Shown piece after piece: positions 24,967 to 33,578 of a DNA stretch of 64,000 nt. Source of the DNA: DASWOJ01 sp964242415 (GTDB taxonomy: Bacteria > Pseudomonadota > Alphaproteobacteria > Acetobacterales > Acetobacteraceae). Each line of letters opens with the position of its first letter. Within the stretch, counting starts at the first letter, position 1. The notes under the pieces are model-generated. The model was not told where the DNA came from. It saw only the letters and a program-made list of their open reading frames with translations, and searched no databases. Both the position numbers and the translations under genes were made by a program. The stretch is from contig CAXTAT010000007.1 in NCBI GenBank assembly GCA_964242415.1, positions 137,559 through 201,558 on the forward strand. The letters run 5' to 3'.

Positions 24967-26207
24967 GCGGCGATCCCGTCCCGGCACAGCCGGGTCAGCA
25001 CGCGCGTCACCAGCTCCGCCCCCAACGCGACATCGGCGGGATGGGTGAACTCCGCCGGGTTGTGGCACAGGCCGCCGACGCTGGGCACCACAAGCATCAC
25101 CGAGGGGCAGACGCCCGCCATGCTCACCGCGTCGTGCCCGGCGACGGTGTCCAGGTGACGCAGGGCGTGGCCCATCGCCGCAGCCTCCGCCGCCGCCATC
25201 GCCGCCAGCCCGGCGTCGAACGCCCCGGCGGAACGCCTGTCCACCGGCCCGGCGTCGGCGCGCAGGCCGGCGGCCTCGGCGGCGGCCTCGATCTGCCGGG
25301 CCAGCTCGGCCTCGGCCCAGGTGAGCACTCCGGGTTCAGGGGACCGCAGCTCCACGAACGTGACCGCCTCCGCCGGCACCACGTTGGGCGAGTTCGGCCG
25401 CACCTCGATCCGCCCGACCGAGCTGTGCAGCAGGCCCGGCGCGGCGTCTGCCATGGCGCGCACCGCGCAGACCAGCCGGGCGGCGCCCAGCAGCGCGTCC
25501 CGCCGCAGCGGCATCGGCGTTGGACCCGTGTGCGCGGCCTCGCCGGTGAACACGACGCGCTGCTTCACCGCCCCCCAGTAGCGGGTGAAGATACCAAGCC
25601 GCTCCCCGGCGTCGTCGAGCGCCCGGCCGCACTCGACATGCAGCTCGACGTAGGCGCCGGCCCGTGGCAGCACGCCGGTCCCGGCATAGCCGATGTCCCG
25701 CAAGGCCGTGCCGATGCGGACGCCGTCGCCATCGGCGCACGCCAGCGCATCCTGCAGCCCGAGCGTTCCAGCATAAACGCCGCTGCCCAGCAGGCTCGGC
25801 TGGAACCGTGCGCCTTCCTCATTGGTCCAGTTGACCACCGCGACGTTGCAGCGTGGCCGCAGCAGGCCGGCCCGCACCTGGTCCTGCAGGTCGAGCGCGG
25901 CGGCGCAAGCGGCGGCGACGCCCAGGGCGCCATCGAAGCGGCCGCCCTGCGGCTGGCTGTCGAGGTGGGAGCCGGCCATCACGACCGGCGCGCCCGGCCC
26001 CGCCAATTCCAGCAGCCCGGCCATGTTGCCGATGGCGTCGATGGCGACCTGCATTCCCGCGTCGTGCATCCAGGTCTGCAGCAGGTCGCGCGCCGCGCCG
26101 TCCGCGGCCGTGCAGGCGGGACGGTGGACGCCGCCCGCCGGGGTGGCGCCCACCCTATCCAGCGCGAGCAGCATCGCGTGCAGCCGCGCGGGACCCGGCT
26201 CAGCCAT
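24963..26207 (-). CDS. M20-family amidase/ureidohydrolase (carbamoylase type)
   Basis: 414 aa, Zn-dependent amidase of the N-carbamoyl-amino-acid hydrolase / allantoate amidohydrolase group. Metal-site motifs: GSHLDSQPQGGRFDGALG, TNEEGARFQPSLLGSG; substrate and dimer motifs: GEAAHTGPTPMPLRRDAL and GGLCHNPAEFTHP. These enzymes release ammonia and CO2 from carbamoyl or ureido compounds. The usual HIEQGP motif reads HVECGR (His190-Gly194), replacing the conserved Gln-Gly context with Cys, so substrate range may differ. First gene of the minus-strand group with the two kinases. Confidence 0.85.
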   Translation of the reverse strand: MAEPGPARLHAMLLALDRVGATPAGGVHRPACTAADGAARDLLQTWMHDAGMQVAIDAIGNMAGLLELAGPGAPVVMAGSHLDSQPQGGRFDGALGVAAACAAALDLQDQVRAGLLRPRCNVAVVNWTNEEGARFQPSLLGSGVYAGTLGLQDALACADGDGVRIGTALRDIGYAGTGVLPRAGAYVELHVECGRALDDAGERLGIFTRYWGAVKQRVVFTGEAAHTGPTPMPLRRDALLGAARLVCAVRAMADAAPGLLHSSVGRIEVRPNSPNVVPAEAVTFVELRSPEPGVLTWAEAELARQIEAAAEAAGLRADAGPVDRRSAGAFDAGLAAMAAAEAAAMGHALRHLDTVAGHDAVSMAGVCPSVMLVVPSVGGLCHNPAEFTHPADVALGAELVTRVLTRLCRDGIAA

Positions 26208-26288
26208 GCCGGGCTCCGACGCCGCATCGAGGAAACTGGGCGGCCGAACTTACTGGGATCGGCCAGAGGCAAGTCATGACGCCGATCT

Positions 26289-26304
26289 TGCAAAAATCCT
26301 GCCA
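26289..26304 (-). promoter_or_regulatory. Candidate sigma-54 promoter for M20/kinase operon
   Basis: Minus strand TGGCAGG-ATTT-TTGCA: one mismatch to TGGCACG-N4-TTGCW, 82 bp upstream of the M20 start. Confidence 0.6.
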
Positions 26305-26395
26305 TGCAGCCGGGGGCCGGTCATGCGCGGTCTATTGCCAGTGGCCCTTTGCGATGCCCGGTTTGCCTCCGCCGCCGCCCGTTGTTGCCCCGTCC

Positions 26396-26489
26396 CTCAT
26401 TGCGACGCGGCAATCCAGGAGGTACAAGACGGGAACTGCAGCCCGCGCACACATGGATTGCCGCGCCGCAAGCGCGGCTCGCAATGACG
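26396..26489. repeat. Dispersed palindromic repeat, family A copy 5
   Basis: Left arm shortened, right arm well conserved (GGATTGCCGCGCCGCAAGC to CAATGACGG). It lies in the 837-base intergenic region 26208-27044, which otherwise holds two divergent sigma-54-like sites, a family B copy and the assembly gap, and no gene. Confidence 0.75.
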
Positions 26490-26548
26490 GCGGCGGTGGG
26501 CCTGGCGCCGTGGCGTAACGGTCGTCGGACTGACACCGGTCGCGGCTG

Positions 26549-26677
26549 CCTGCTCCCTCTCCCNNNNNNNNNNNNNNNNNNNNNNNNNNNNNNNNNNNNN
26601 NNNNNNNNNNNNNNNNNNNNNNNNNNNNNNNNNNNNNNNNNNNNNNNNNNNNNNNNNNNNNNNGGGAGAGGGAGCAG
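26549..26677. repeat. Family B repeat interrupted by assembly gap
   Basis: CCTGCTCCCTCTCCC before and GGGAGAGGGAGCAG after the run of N are the outer ends of a family B palindrome; the interior is unsequenced. Confidence 0.75.
26564..26663. other. Assembly gap (100 N)
   Basis: Exactly 100 N, the conventional size for a gap of unknown length. Confidence 0.95.
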
Positions 26678-26902
26678 AAGCGGTCCTCACGGCGCAGGCG
26701 ATTGCCCTGGCCGGAGGGAGAGGGAACTGACGCCAGTGTGCGACCGCCTTCTCTTGCGCAGGTCATCGAATGGGACCCTCGGCGGCTGGCATGACCGTCT
26801 TATGGTTTTCTGTTGGGCAATGCCTGCCTGCCTGGCGCTTGATCGGGCAACCTGCCTTGCAATCCCCGGGCGGCCTATGGCGGCAGGCTGTGAACCGGGA
26901 AC

Positions 26903-26918
26903 TGGCACAGCGTTTGCG
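26903..26918 (+). promoter_or_regulatory. Candidate sigma-54 promoter for amide/urea-type ABC operon
   Basis: TGGCACA-GCGT-TTGCG matches the -24/-12 consensus almost completely, with correct spacing, 127 bp upstream of the binding-protein ATG. Confidence 0.65.
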
Positions 26919-27044
26919 ATCCGCAACCACAAACCAACCACAAAACCGCGCCGACACGCGCGCCCCACGGACTGCGCCAGCAGCAAGCGGCGACCACCCC
27001 CGGCGCAGATCGCTGCGCCGGCTGATCCCAAACGGAGCTTCCCG

Positions 27045-28292
27045 ATGATCCCCACCCCTGTGACCCGGCGCGGCGCCCTCCGGTTCGGCACGGCGCTCGG
27101 CGCCCTGGCGATGCCGTTCATCAGCCGTAGCGGCCTGGCTGCAGACGAGCCGATCAAGCTCGGCAGCCTGCTCGACGGCACCGGGGCGATCGGGATCGAG
27201 GGCCAGCGGATGATCCAGACCACCGAGTACGCCATCAGCCAGCTCAACGCCGCCGGCGGGCTGCTGGGGCGGCAGATCAAGGGCGTCGCCTACGACACGC
27301 AGTCCAGCATGCAGCTTTATTCGCAGTATGCGCAGCAGCTTGCCCTAAAGGACAAGGTGGACGTGATCCAGGGCGGCATCACCTCCGCCTCGCGTGAGGC
27401 GATCCGCCCGGTGTTCGACCGCTCGAAGACGCTTTACTTCTACAACACGCAGTACGAGGGCGGCGTGTGCGACCGCAACGTGTTCTGCACCGGCACCACG
27501 CCCGCGCAGACCGTGACGCACGTCGTCGATTATGCGCTGAAGACCTGGGGCAAGAAGGCCTACATCGTCGCCGCCGACTACAACTATGGCCAGATCACCG
27601 CCAAGTGGATGACCAAGTTCACCAGGGATGGCGGCGGCACGGTGCTGGCGACCGACTTCTTCCCGCTTGACGTCACCAACTTCGCCTCCGCGATCAGCCG
27701 CATCCAGCAGGCGCAGCCGGAGTTTGTGCTGTCGGCGCTGGTCGGCGCCAACCACTCCGGCTTCTACCGCCAGTGGGATGCGGCAGGCATGAAGGGCAAG
27801 ATCCCGATGGGGTCCACGGTGTTCGGCCTCGGCGACGAGCTGGACACCATGGACACCAGCACCACGGACGGCATCGTCACCAGCTTCGGCTACTACCGGG
27901 ACCTCGGCACGCCCAACAGCAACGCGTTCATCAAAGGGATACAGGCCAAGTTCGGCGCCGGGGTCACCGACATCGGCGAGCTGGACTCCGCGACCTACGA
28001 GGGCATCATGCTCTGGGCGGAGGGCGTGAAGAAGGCCGGCTCGGTCGAGCAGGCCAAGGTGATCGCTGCCATGGAGACCGGCATCACCATCGAGGGGCCC
28101 TCCGGCACGGTGAAGATGGACCCGGCCACCCACCACACCATACGCAACGCCTACCTGGCCCGGCCCGAGAACCGCAAGTGGCAGATCATGGCCAGCTTCC
28201 CCGACCAGTTCCCGGCCGACACCGGCGGCGCCTGCGACCTGCTGAAGGCGCCAGGCACCAACAAGCAGTTCGTCCCCGACATCAAGGTCTAG
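27045..28292 (+). CDS. ABC transporter substrate-binding protein, urea/amide type
   Basis: 415 aa. A Tat-like leader (TRRGALRFGTALGALAMP) is followed by a type I periplasmic binding fold: IKLGSLLDGTGAIGIEGQRM, AISQLNAAGGLLGRQIKGV, GGITSASREAIRPVFDRSK, then YEGGVCDRNVFCTGTTPAQ. It belongs to the AmiC/UrtA/FmdD-like branch of branched-chain amino-acid binding proteins, which bind urea, short amides or amides of carboxylic acids. First gene of a five-gene transporter that ends in an amidase, so an amide is the likely ligand. Confidence 0.87.
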   Translation: MIPTPVTRRGALRFGTALGALAMPFISRSGLAADEPIKLGSLLDGTGAIGIEGQRMIQTTEYAISQLNAAGGLLGRQIKGVAYDTQSSMQLYSQYAQQLALKDKVDVIQGGITSASREAIRPVFDRSKTLYFYNTQYEGGVCDRNVFCTGTTPAQTVTHVVDYALKTWGKKAYIVAADYNYGQITAKWMTKFTRDGGGTVLATDFFPLDVTNFASAISRIQQAQPEFVLSALVGANHSGFYRQWDAAGMKGKIPMGSTVFGLGDELDTMDTSTTDGIVTSFGYYRDLGTPNSNAFIKGIQAKFGAGVTDIGELDSATYEGIMLWAEGVKKAGSVEQAKVIAAMETGITIEGPSGTVKMDPATHHTIRNAYLARPENRKWQIMASFPDQFPADTGGACDLLKAPGTNKQFVPDIKV

Positions 28293-28297
28293 CCGGG

Positions 28298-29164
28298 ATG
28301 GACCTGGCGGGCCTGCTCGCGTTCGATGTGCTGGCGGGCGTGGCGACCCTGGTGCTGATCACCCTGGGGCTGGGGGTGATCTACGGCATGATGCGGATCA
28401 TCAACCTGGCGCATGGCGAGTTCATGATGCTCGGTGCCTACACCGCCGTCACCGCCAGCAGCGCGGGCGTCAACATCTGGGTGGCGATGCTGGTGCTGCC
28501 GCCGCTGGTGGTGGGGCTGATTGGGCTGGTGCTGGAACGCACGCTGATCCGCTTCCTGTACGGCCGCATTATCGACACCATGCTGGCGACCTGGGGCGTC
28601 AGCCTGGCGCTGATCGGGCTGGTCACCACCGTGTTCGGCAACGTCGTGCGCGCGGTGTCCACCCCGGTCGGCAGCTTCAGCATCGGGCGGTATGGCGCCA
28701 GCCTGTACAGCGTCGTCATCATCGCCGTGGCGCTGGCGGCGCTGCTCGGGATGCTGCTGCTGCTGCGCGCCACCAAGTTCGGGCTGGTCCTGCAGGCGAC
28801 GATGCAGAACCCGCGCATGGCGGCGGCGCTGGGCGTGTCGCCGTCCACGATCTACATGGCGACCTTCGCGCTGGGGTCGGCGCTGGCGGGGCTGGCGGGC
28901 GGGGTGCTGTCGCCGATTTCGGGCATCTCCCCCGCCATGGGGGGCGCCTACATCGCCAAGGCGTTCATCACCGTGCTGGGCGGCGGACCCGCCATCATCA
29001 CCGGCACCGGCCTCGCCGCCTCGCTGTTCGGCTTCATCAACGAGATGGTGTCGTTCCAGACCACGCCCATCGTTGGCGACGTGGCGCTGCTGGCCGCCGC
29101 CGTGCTGCTGATCCGCGTGCTGCCCCAGGGCATCACCGGTCGCTTCCTGCGGCGCAGCTTGTGA
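28298..29164 (+). CDS. Branched-chain/urea-type ABC permease (LivH/UrtB class)
   Basis: 288 aa, about eight membrane segments. The signature GVIYGMMRIINLAHGEFMMLGAY and the carboxy VLGGGPAIITGTG are typical of the LivH class. It starts five bases after the binding-protein stop. A family A repeat of about 100 nt separates it from the second permease, which nevertheless belongs to the same transporter. Confidence 0.88.
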   Translation: MDLAGLLAFDVLAGVATLVLITLGLGVIYGMMRIINLAHGEFMMLGAYTAVTASSAGVNIWVAMLVLPPLVVGLIGLVLERTLIRFLYGRIIDTMLATWGVSLALIGLVTTVFGNVVRAVSTPVGSFSIGRYGASLYSVVIIAVALAALLGMLLLLRATKFGLVLQATMQNPRMAAALGVSPSTIYMATFALGSALAGLAGGVLSPISGISPAMGGAYIAKAFITVLGGGPAIITGTGLAASLFGFINEMVSFQTTPIVGDVALLAAAVLLIRVLPQGITGRFLRRSL

Positions 29165-29215
29165 TGCCGGCCGCCGCCTGCCCTGTCCCGTGCGCTGACG
29201 CATCCCGCCAGCCGC

Positions 29216-29314
29216 CGTCATTGCGAGCCGCCCTTGCGGCATGGCAATCCAGGGGCTGCGGCTTCGGTCTGGCGTCCCTGGATTGCCGCGTCGCAAGCGC
29301 TCCTCGCAATGACG
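29216..29314. repeat. Dispersed palindromic repeat, family A copy 6 (inside ABC operon)
   Basis: Both arms intact. It occupies most of the 193-bp space between the two permease genes of one transporter. Confidence 0.88.
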
Positions 29315-29357
29315 GACGGGGGGCGGGCAGACCGGTCGACGCGGGGGGGCAATCGGC

Positions 29358-30389
29358 ATGACGGCCATCAGCAAGGCATGGCTGGGCTTCGCCGCCGTGG
29401 TCGCCGCGGGCCTGGCGCTGATGCTGGGCCTGCCGCACGTCCTGGACACCTTCGGGCTGCTGCAGGTGACGGTGTTCGCCGCCATGGCAATGTTCGCGCT
29501 CAGCCAGGGCTTTATCTGGGGCTATGCCGGGGTGATGTGCTTCGGCCAGGCGGCGTTCCTGGGCCTGGGCGGCTACGCCTACGCGGTCGCCGCGATCAAC
29601 ATGGGGGAAACCACGCTGCCGGTGCTGCTGGCCATCGCGGTGCCGATGGGGTTTGCGGCGCTGTTGGGCTACTTCATGTTTTACGGCCGCATCAGCGAGG
29701 CCTACATCGGCGTCATCACCCTGACCGTCTCGGTGATCCTGTTCGAGCTGATGAACTCTACCTCCGGCAGCGCCTACCACATCGGCACGGCCGAGCTGGG
29801 CGGCTTCAACGGCATCCCCGCGGTGCCGCCGCTGAACCTCCCGGGCCGCCCCGACGCCACCCTGGACCCCGAGGGCTCCTGGTACGCCGCCATGGCATCG
29901 CTGATCGGGGTGTACGTGCTGCTGCGCGCCATTCTCGCCAGCCGGTTCGGCCAGGTCGTGGTGGCGATCCGCGAGAACGAGACCCGGGCGATGCTGCTGG
30001 GCTACGACCCGCGGCTGTACAAGCTGCTGGCCTTCACCATCGCCGCCGGGATCGCCGGGCTGGCGGGGTGCCTGTATGCCAACTGGGGCGGCTTCATCAG
30101 CCCGGCGGTGTTCAGCCTGACCAACTCGGCCCAGGTTATTATCTTCGTGCTGGTGGGCGGGCTTGGCACGCTGATCGGACCGGTGCTTGGGGCGGTGCTG
30201 ATCCAGTACCTGATCAACCTGGCGGGGCAGCAGAGCACGATCGACGGCAACCTGGGCCTGGGCGTCGTGCTGGTCGGCTTCGTGCTGCTGGTGCCGCAGG
30301 GTGTCGTGCCGGTGGCGCAGGGCCTGCTACGCCGCCTGGCCGCGCCCCGGCCCGCCACCGTGCGCCCGACTGCCGAGGCCCGGCCATGA
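29358..30389 (+). CDS. Branched-chain/urea-type ABC permease (LivM/UrtC class)
   Basis: 343 aa, about ten membrane segments. ALSQGFIWGYAGVMCFGQAAFLGLG and VAIRENETRAMLLGYDPRLYKLLAF are LivM-class hallmarks. It pairs with the LivH-class permease upstream; its TGA overlaps the ATG of the next ATPase gene (ATGA), showing translational coupling. Confidence 0.88.
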   Translation: MTAISKAWLGFAAVVAAGLALMLGLPHVLDTFGLLQVTVFAAMAMFALSQGFIWGYAGVMCFGQAAFLGLGGYAYAVAAINMGETTLPVLLAIAVPMGFAALLGYFMFYGRISEAYIGVITLTVSVILFELMNSTSGSAYHIGTAELGGFNGIPAVPPLNLPGRPDATLDPEGSWYAAMASLIGVYVLLRAILASRFGQVVVAIRENETRAMLLGYDPRLYKLLAFTIAAGIAGLAGCLYANWGGFISPAVFSLTNSAQVIIFVLVGGLGTLIGPVLGAVLIQYLINLAGQQSTIDGNLGLGVVLVGFVLLVPQGVVPVAQGLLRRLAAPRPATVRPTAEARP

Positions 30390-31108
30390 ACGGCCCGCCT
30401 CTCCTCGAAGCAAAGGCCGCCACCATGCGCTTTGGCGGCGTGACCGCAGTGCAGTCGGTCGATTTCACCCTGCGCGAAGGCGAGCTGCGCTGCCTGATCG
30501 GCCCAAACGGCGCGGGCAAGAGCACCTTCTTCAAGATGCTGACCGGGCAGCTTCGCCCCACGTCGGGCCGCATCCTGTTCCGCGGCGCCGACGTGACCGG
30601 CGCCAACCCACATGAGATCGCCCGGCTCGGCGTTGGCATCAAGACGCAGGTGCCCAACGTGTTCAACGGCCTGACGGTCGCCGAGAACGTCGCCATCGGC
30701 GCCGGGCGGCGCAAGTCCATCCAGCGCGCCCGCCGCATCACCGCCGACACCCTGGCCCGGCTGCACCTGGACGGCATCGCCGACCGCATCGTCGGCCAAC
30801 TGGCGCACGGCCAGCGGCAGTGGGTGGAGATCGCCACCGTGCTCGCCCAGGAGCCGGACCTGATCCTGCTCGACGAGCCCGCCGCCGGCATGACGCACGA
30901 GGAGGTGCAGCGCACCGCCGCGCTGATCCGCGACATCAACCGCACCCAGGCGCTGGTGGTGGTCGAGCACGACATGCAGTTCATCCGCATGATCGCCACC
31001 ACGGTGACGGTGTTCAACCAGGGCGCGATCCTGATGGAGGACCAGGTGGGCGCCGTGCTGGCCGACCAGCGGGTGCGCGACGTGTACCTCGGCAAGCAGG
31101 CCGCCTGA
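30386..31108 (+). CDS. Branched-chain/urea-type ABC ATPase (LivG/UrtD class)
   Basis: 240 aa. Walker A GPNGAGKST, the LivG-type signature LAHGQRQWVEIA, Walker B LILLDEPAAGMTHEE, and switch His in VVEHDMQF. The LAHGQRQW form is the UrtD/LivG variant of the ABC signature. Coupled by 4- and 1-nt overlaps to its neighbours. Confidence 0.9.
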   Translation: MNGPPLLEAKAATMRFGGVTAVQSVDFTLREGELRCLIGPNGAGKSTFFKMLTGQLRPTSGRILFRGADVTGANPHEIARLGVGIKTQVPNVFNGLTVAENVAIGAGRRKSIQRARRITADTLARLHLDGIADRIVGQLAHGQRQWVEIATVLAQEPDLILLDEPAAGMTHEEVQRTAALIRDINRTQALVVVEHDMQFIRMIATTVTVFNQGAILMEDQVGAVLADQRVRDVYLGKQAA

Positions 31109-31836
31109 TGCCGCGTGATGCCGCGGACGGCCTGATGCTGCAGGTGGCGGGGCTGCACTCCGGCTATGGCCGCATCCCGATCCTGACCGGCATCACGCTG
31201 CAGGTGGCGCGGGGCGAGTTCGTCGGCATCCTCGGCCATAACGGCATGGGCAAGACGACGCTGCTGCGGACCCTGATGGGTTACCTGCCCGCAACCGCCG
31301 GGCAGGTGCTGCTGCTGGGCCGCGACGTGACGGCCCTGCCGCCCACGGCCCGGGCCAGGATGGGCGTCGGCTACGTGCCGCAGGGGCGCGAGATCTTCCC
31401 GGCCCTGAGCGTGCTGGACAACCTCCGCATGGGCTGCCTGCTGGCGAAGCAGGACGAGCGGGCGGTGATCGAGGACATCCTGACCGACTTCCCGCGGCTG
31501 CGCGGCTACCTGGACCGCCTGGGCGGTGCGCTGTCCGGCGGGGAGCAGCAACTGCTGGCCCTGGCCCGCTGCCTGTGCGGCGGCCCGCAAATCCTGCTGC
31601 TGGACGAGCCGACCGAGGGCATCCAGCCCAGCATCATCGAGGAGATCGCCGAGACTCTGCAGGCGGTCGGCCGGCGCCGGGCGCTGACGATCCTGCTGGT
31701 GGAGCAGAACCTGAACTTCATCTCCACGCTCTCGCACCGCGTGCTGATCCTGCAGAAGGGCGTCATCACCCGCGAGGTCTCGCCCGAGGTGGCGCGCGAC
31801 CGCACGATGATCGACGAGTTCGTGGGCATGGCGTGA
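31108..31836 (+). CDS. Branched-chain/urea-type ABC ATPase (LivF/UrtE class)
   Basis: 242 aa. Walker A GHNGMGKTT, GVGYVPQGREIFPALSV (LivF/UrtE hallmark), signature LSGGEQQ, Walker B LLLDEPTEGIQPSI. With the previous ATPase it forms the heterodimer that drives the transporter. The start is the ATG overlapping the upstream stop (TGATG). Confidence 0.9.
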   Translation: MPRDAADGLMLQVAGLHSGYGRIPILTGITLQVARGEFVGILGHNGMGKTTLLRTLMGYLPATAGQVLLLGRDVTALPPTARARMGVGYVPQGREIFPALSVLDNLRMGCLLAKQDERAVIEDILTDFPRLRGYLDRLGGALSGGEQQLLALARCLCGGPQILLLDEPTEGIQPSIIEEIAETLQAVGRRRALTILLVEQNLNFISTLSHRVLILQKGVITREVSPEVARDRTMIDEFVGMA

Positions 31837-31862
31837 CTGGATGGGCCTGGCCGGTAATGCGC

Positions 31863-31962
31863 CGTCATTGCGAGCCGTGCTTGCGGCGTGGCAATCCAGG
31901 GACCGCCAGCGCAGTCCTCTCGGCCCCTGGATTGCCGCGTCGCCAGCGCTCCTCGCGGTGAC
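31863..31962. repeat. Dispersed palindromic repeat, family A copy 7
   Basis: Both arms present, between the last ABC gene and the amidase; its right end runs into a 15-bp tandem array. Confidence 0.85.
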
Positions 31963-32001
31963 AGCAGGGGCAATGACAGCAGGGGCGATGACAGCGGAAA
32001 C
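31957..32001 (+). repeat. 15-bp tandem repeat x3 upstream of the amidase
   Basis: Three units with core ATGACAGCAGGGGC, growing out of the family A element's terminal AATGAC motif and ending 28 bp before the amidase ATG. Confidence 0.75.
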
Positions 32002-32029
32002 GGATGCTGCATAGCCAGGAGGCTTCTTG

Positions 32030-33559
32030 ATGATCGACGTAACCAAGCTGACGGTGGCAACGGTGCAGGCCGGCTTCGCCGACGGCACGCTGACCGCTGC
32101 CGCATTGACGCATGCCTGCCTGGACCAGATCGCCGCGCACAACCCGCGGCTGAACGCCATCATCTTCATGAACCCGGACGCGATGGCCGACGCGCAGGCC
32201 ATCGACCGCCGCCGGGCCGCCGGGGAGGCGCTGGGGCCGCTGGCCGGGGTGCCCATCGTGGTGAAGGACACCATGGACATGGTGGGCTTCCCCAGCACCG
32301 GCGGCTGGTCCTTGCTGTGCAGCCGCACCGGCGGCGTGGACATGATGCCCGGCACCGATGCGCCCGTGGTCGCCCGGATGCGTGCGGCCGGCGCCGTCAT
32401 CCTGGGCAAGACCAACGTGCCTGTGCTGAGCGCCACCGGCAGCCATGCCAACGATAGTTGGGCCGGGCCGACCCTGAACGCCGTAGTGCCGGACTGCCTG
32501 CCCGGCGGCAGCAGCGCCGGCACCGCAACCGCCGTCGCCGCGGGGATGGCCGTGCTGGGCCTGGCGGAGGAGACGGGCGGCTCGATCCAGAACCCGGCCT
32601 CCGCCCAGGCGCTGGTCGGCATCAAGCCCAGCTTCGCCCTGGTGCCGAACGCCGGGGTGATGCCGCTGGCGGGCAGCACGCGCGACGTGGTGGGGCCGAT
32701 CGCCCGTTGCGTGCGCGATGCGGCGCTGGCGCTGGATGCGCTGGCCGGGTTCACGACGGCCGATCCCAAGACCATCGCCGGCGTCGGCCACCGTCCCCGC
32801 GGCGGCTATGCGGCCGGGCTGCGGCCGGATGCCCTGCAGGGCAAGCGGCTGGGGCTGTACGGCCCCGGATGGCGCGACCAGCCGCTGTCGGACGAGGCTA
32901 CGCGCCTATACCGCCGGGCACAGGACGAGATGGCGGCGCGCGGCGCGGCGCTGGTGGCGGACCCGTTCGCCGGCACCGGCTTTGCGGCGATCAGCTGGCC
33001 GGTTGACGGTCCCGGCTACTTCGATGCCCGCGGCCTGGAATGCGTGCCGTACGACATGGAGCAGTACCTGAAACGGATGGGGCCGGACGCGGCGCTGCAG
33101 GGCTTCGTCGCCTTCGCCGCCGCCACCGCCAAGGAGGACGCCTTCGCCCCCGGCGGCGTGCTGGCCTTCATGCAGGGGTTGCCGGACTTCGCCGCCAGCC
33201 TGGCCGACCCGTCCCGCCCGCCCGAGCTGCCAGGGTTCCTGGCCGCCAAGGAGGCCTATCTCGACATCATCGACCAGGTGTTCACCGCGCATCGGCTGGA
33301 CGCCCTGGTGTTCCCGCAGATGCGCGACGCCGTGCCGCCGCTGCATGGCCCCGGCACGCTGCTGGAGACAACCGTTTGCGAGATCAACATCGCCGGCCTG
33401 CCCGGCGTTACGGTCCCGGCCGGATACTACCCCGGCGGCGCGCCGTTCAACCTGATCTTCGTCGGCCGGATGTGGGACGAGGCCGGGCTGCTGGCGCTGG
33501 CCTATGACTACGAGGGCGCCACGCAGCACCGGCACGCGCCCAGCCTTGTCCCTGCCTGA
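32030..33559 (+). CDS. Amidase (amidase-signature family)
   Basis: 509 aa. The Ser-cisSer-Lys triad is visible: Lys79 in VPIVVKDT, the cis-Ser in PGGSSAGTA (161/162) and nucleophile Ser185 in TGGSIQNPA. Such enzymes hydrolyse aliphatic or aryl amides to acid and ammonia. CCAGGAGG (32016-32022) selects ATG 32030 over the TTG three bases earlier. Its place directly behind the amide-type ABC transporter suggests it hydrolyses the imported compound; which amide is unknown. Confidence 0.88.
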   Translation: MIDVTKLTVATVQAGFADGTLTAAALTHACLDQIAAHNPRLNAIIFMNPDAMADAQAIDRRRAAGEALGPLAGVPIVVKDTMDMVGFPSTGGWSLLCSRTGGVDMMPGTDAPVVARMRAAGAVILGKTNVPVLSATGSHANDSWAGPTLNAVVPDCLPGGSSAGTATAVAAGMAVLGLAEETGGSIQNPASAQALVGIKPSFALVPNAGVMPLAGSTRDVVGPIARCVRDAALALDALAGFTTADPKTIAGVGHRPRGGYAAGLRPDALQGKRLGLYGPGWRDQPLSDEATRLYRRAQDEMAARGAALVADPFAGTGFAAISWPVDGPGYFDARGLECVPYDMEQYLKRMGPDAALQGFVAFAAATAKEDAFAPGGVLAFMQGLPDFAASLADPSRPPELPGFLAAKEAYLDIIDQVFTAHRLDALVFPQMRDAVPPLHGPGTLLETTVCEINIAGLPGVTVPAGYYPGGAPFNLIFVGRMWDEAGLLALAYDYEGATQHRHAPSLVPA

Positions 33560-33578
33560 GGGCAGAAGCCATCCTGGG

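Noticed and set aside
30214..32775. An 853-residue minus-strand open frame
   Set aside because: Covers the ABC ATPases and amidase in antisense and reads through a repeat; no recognisable domain.
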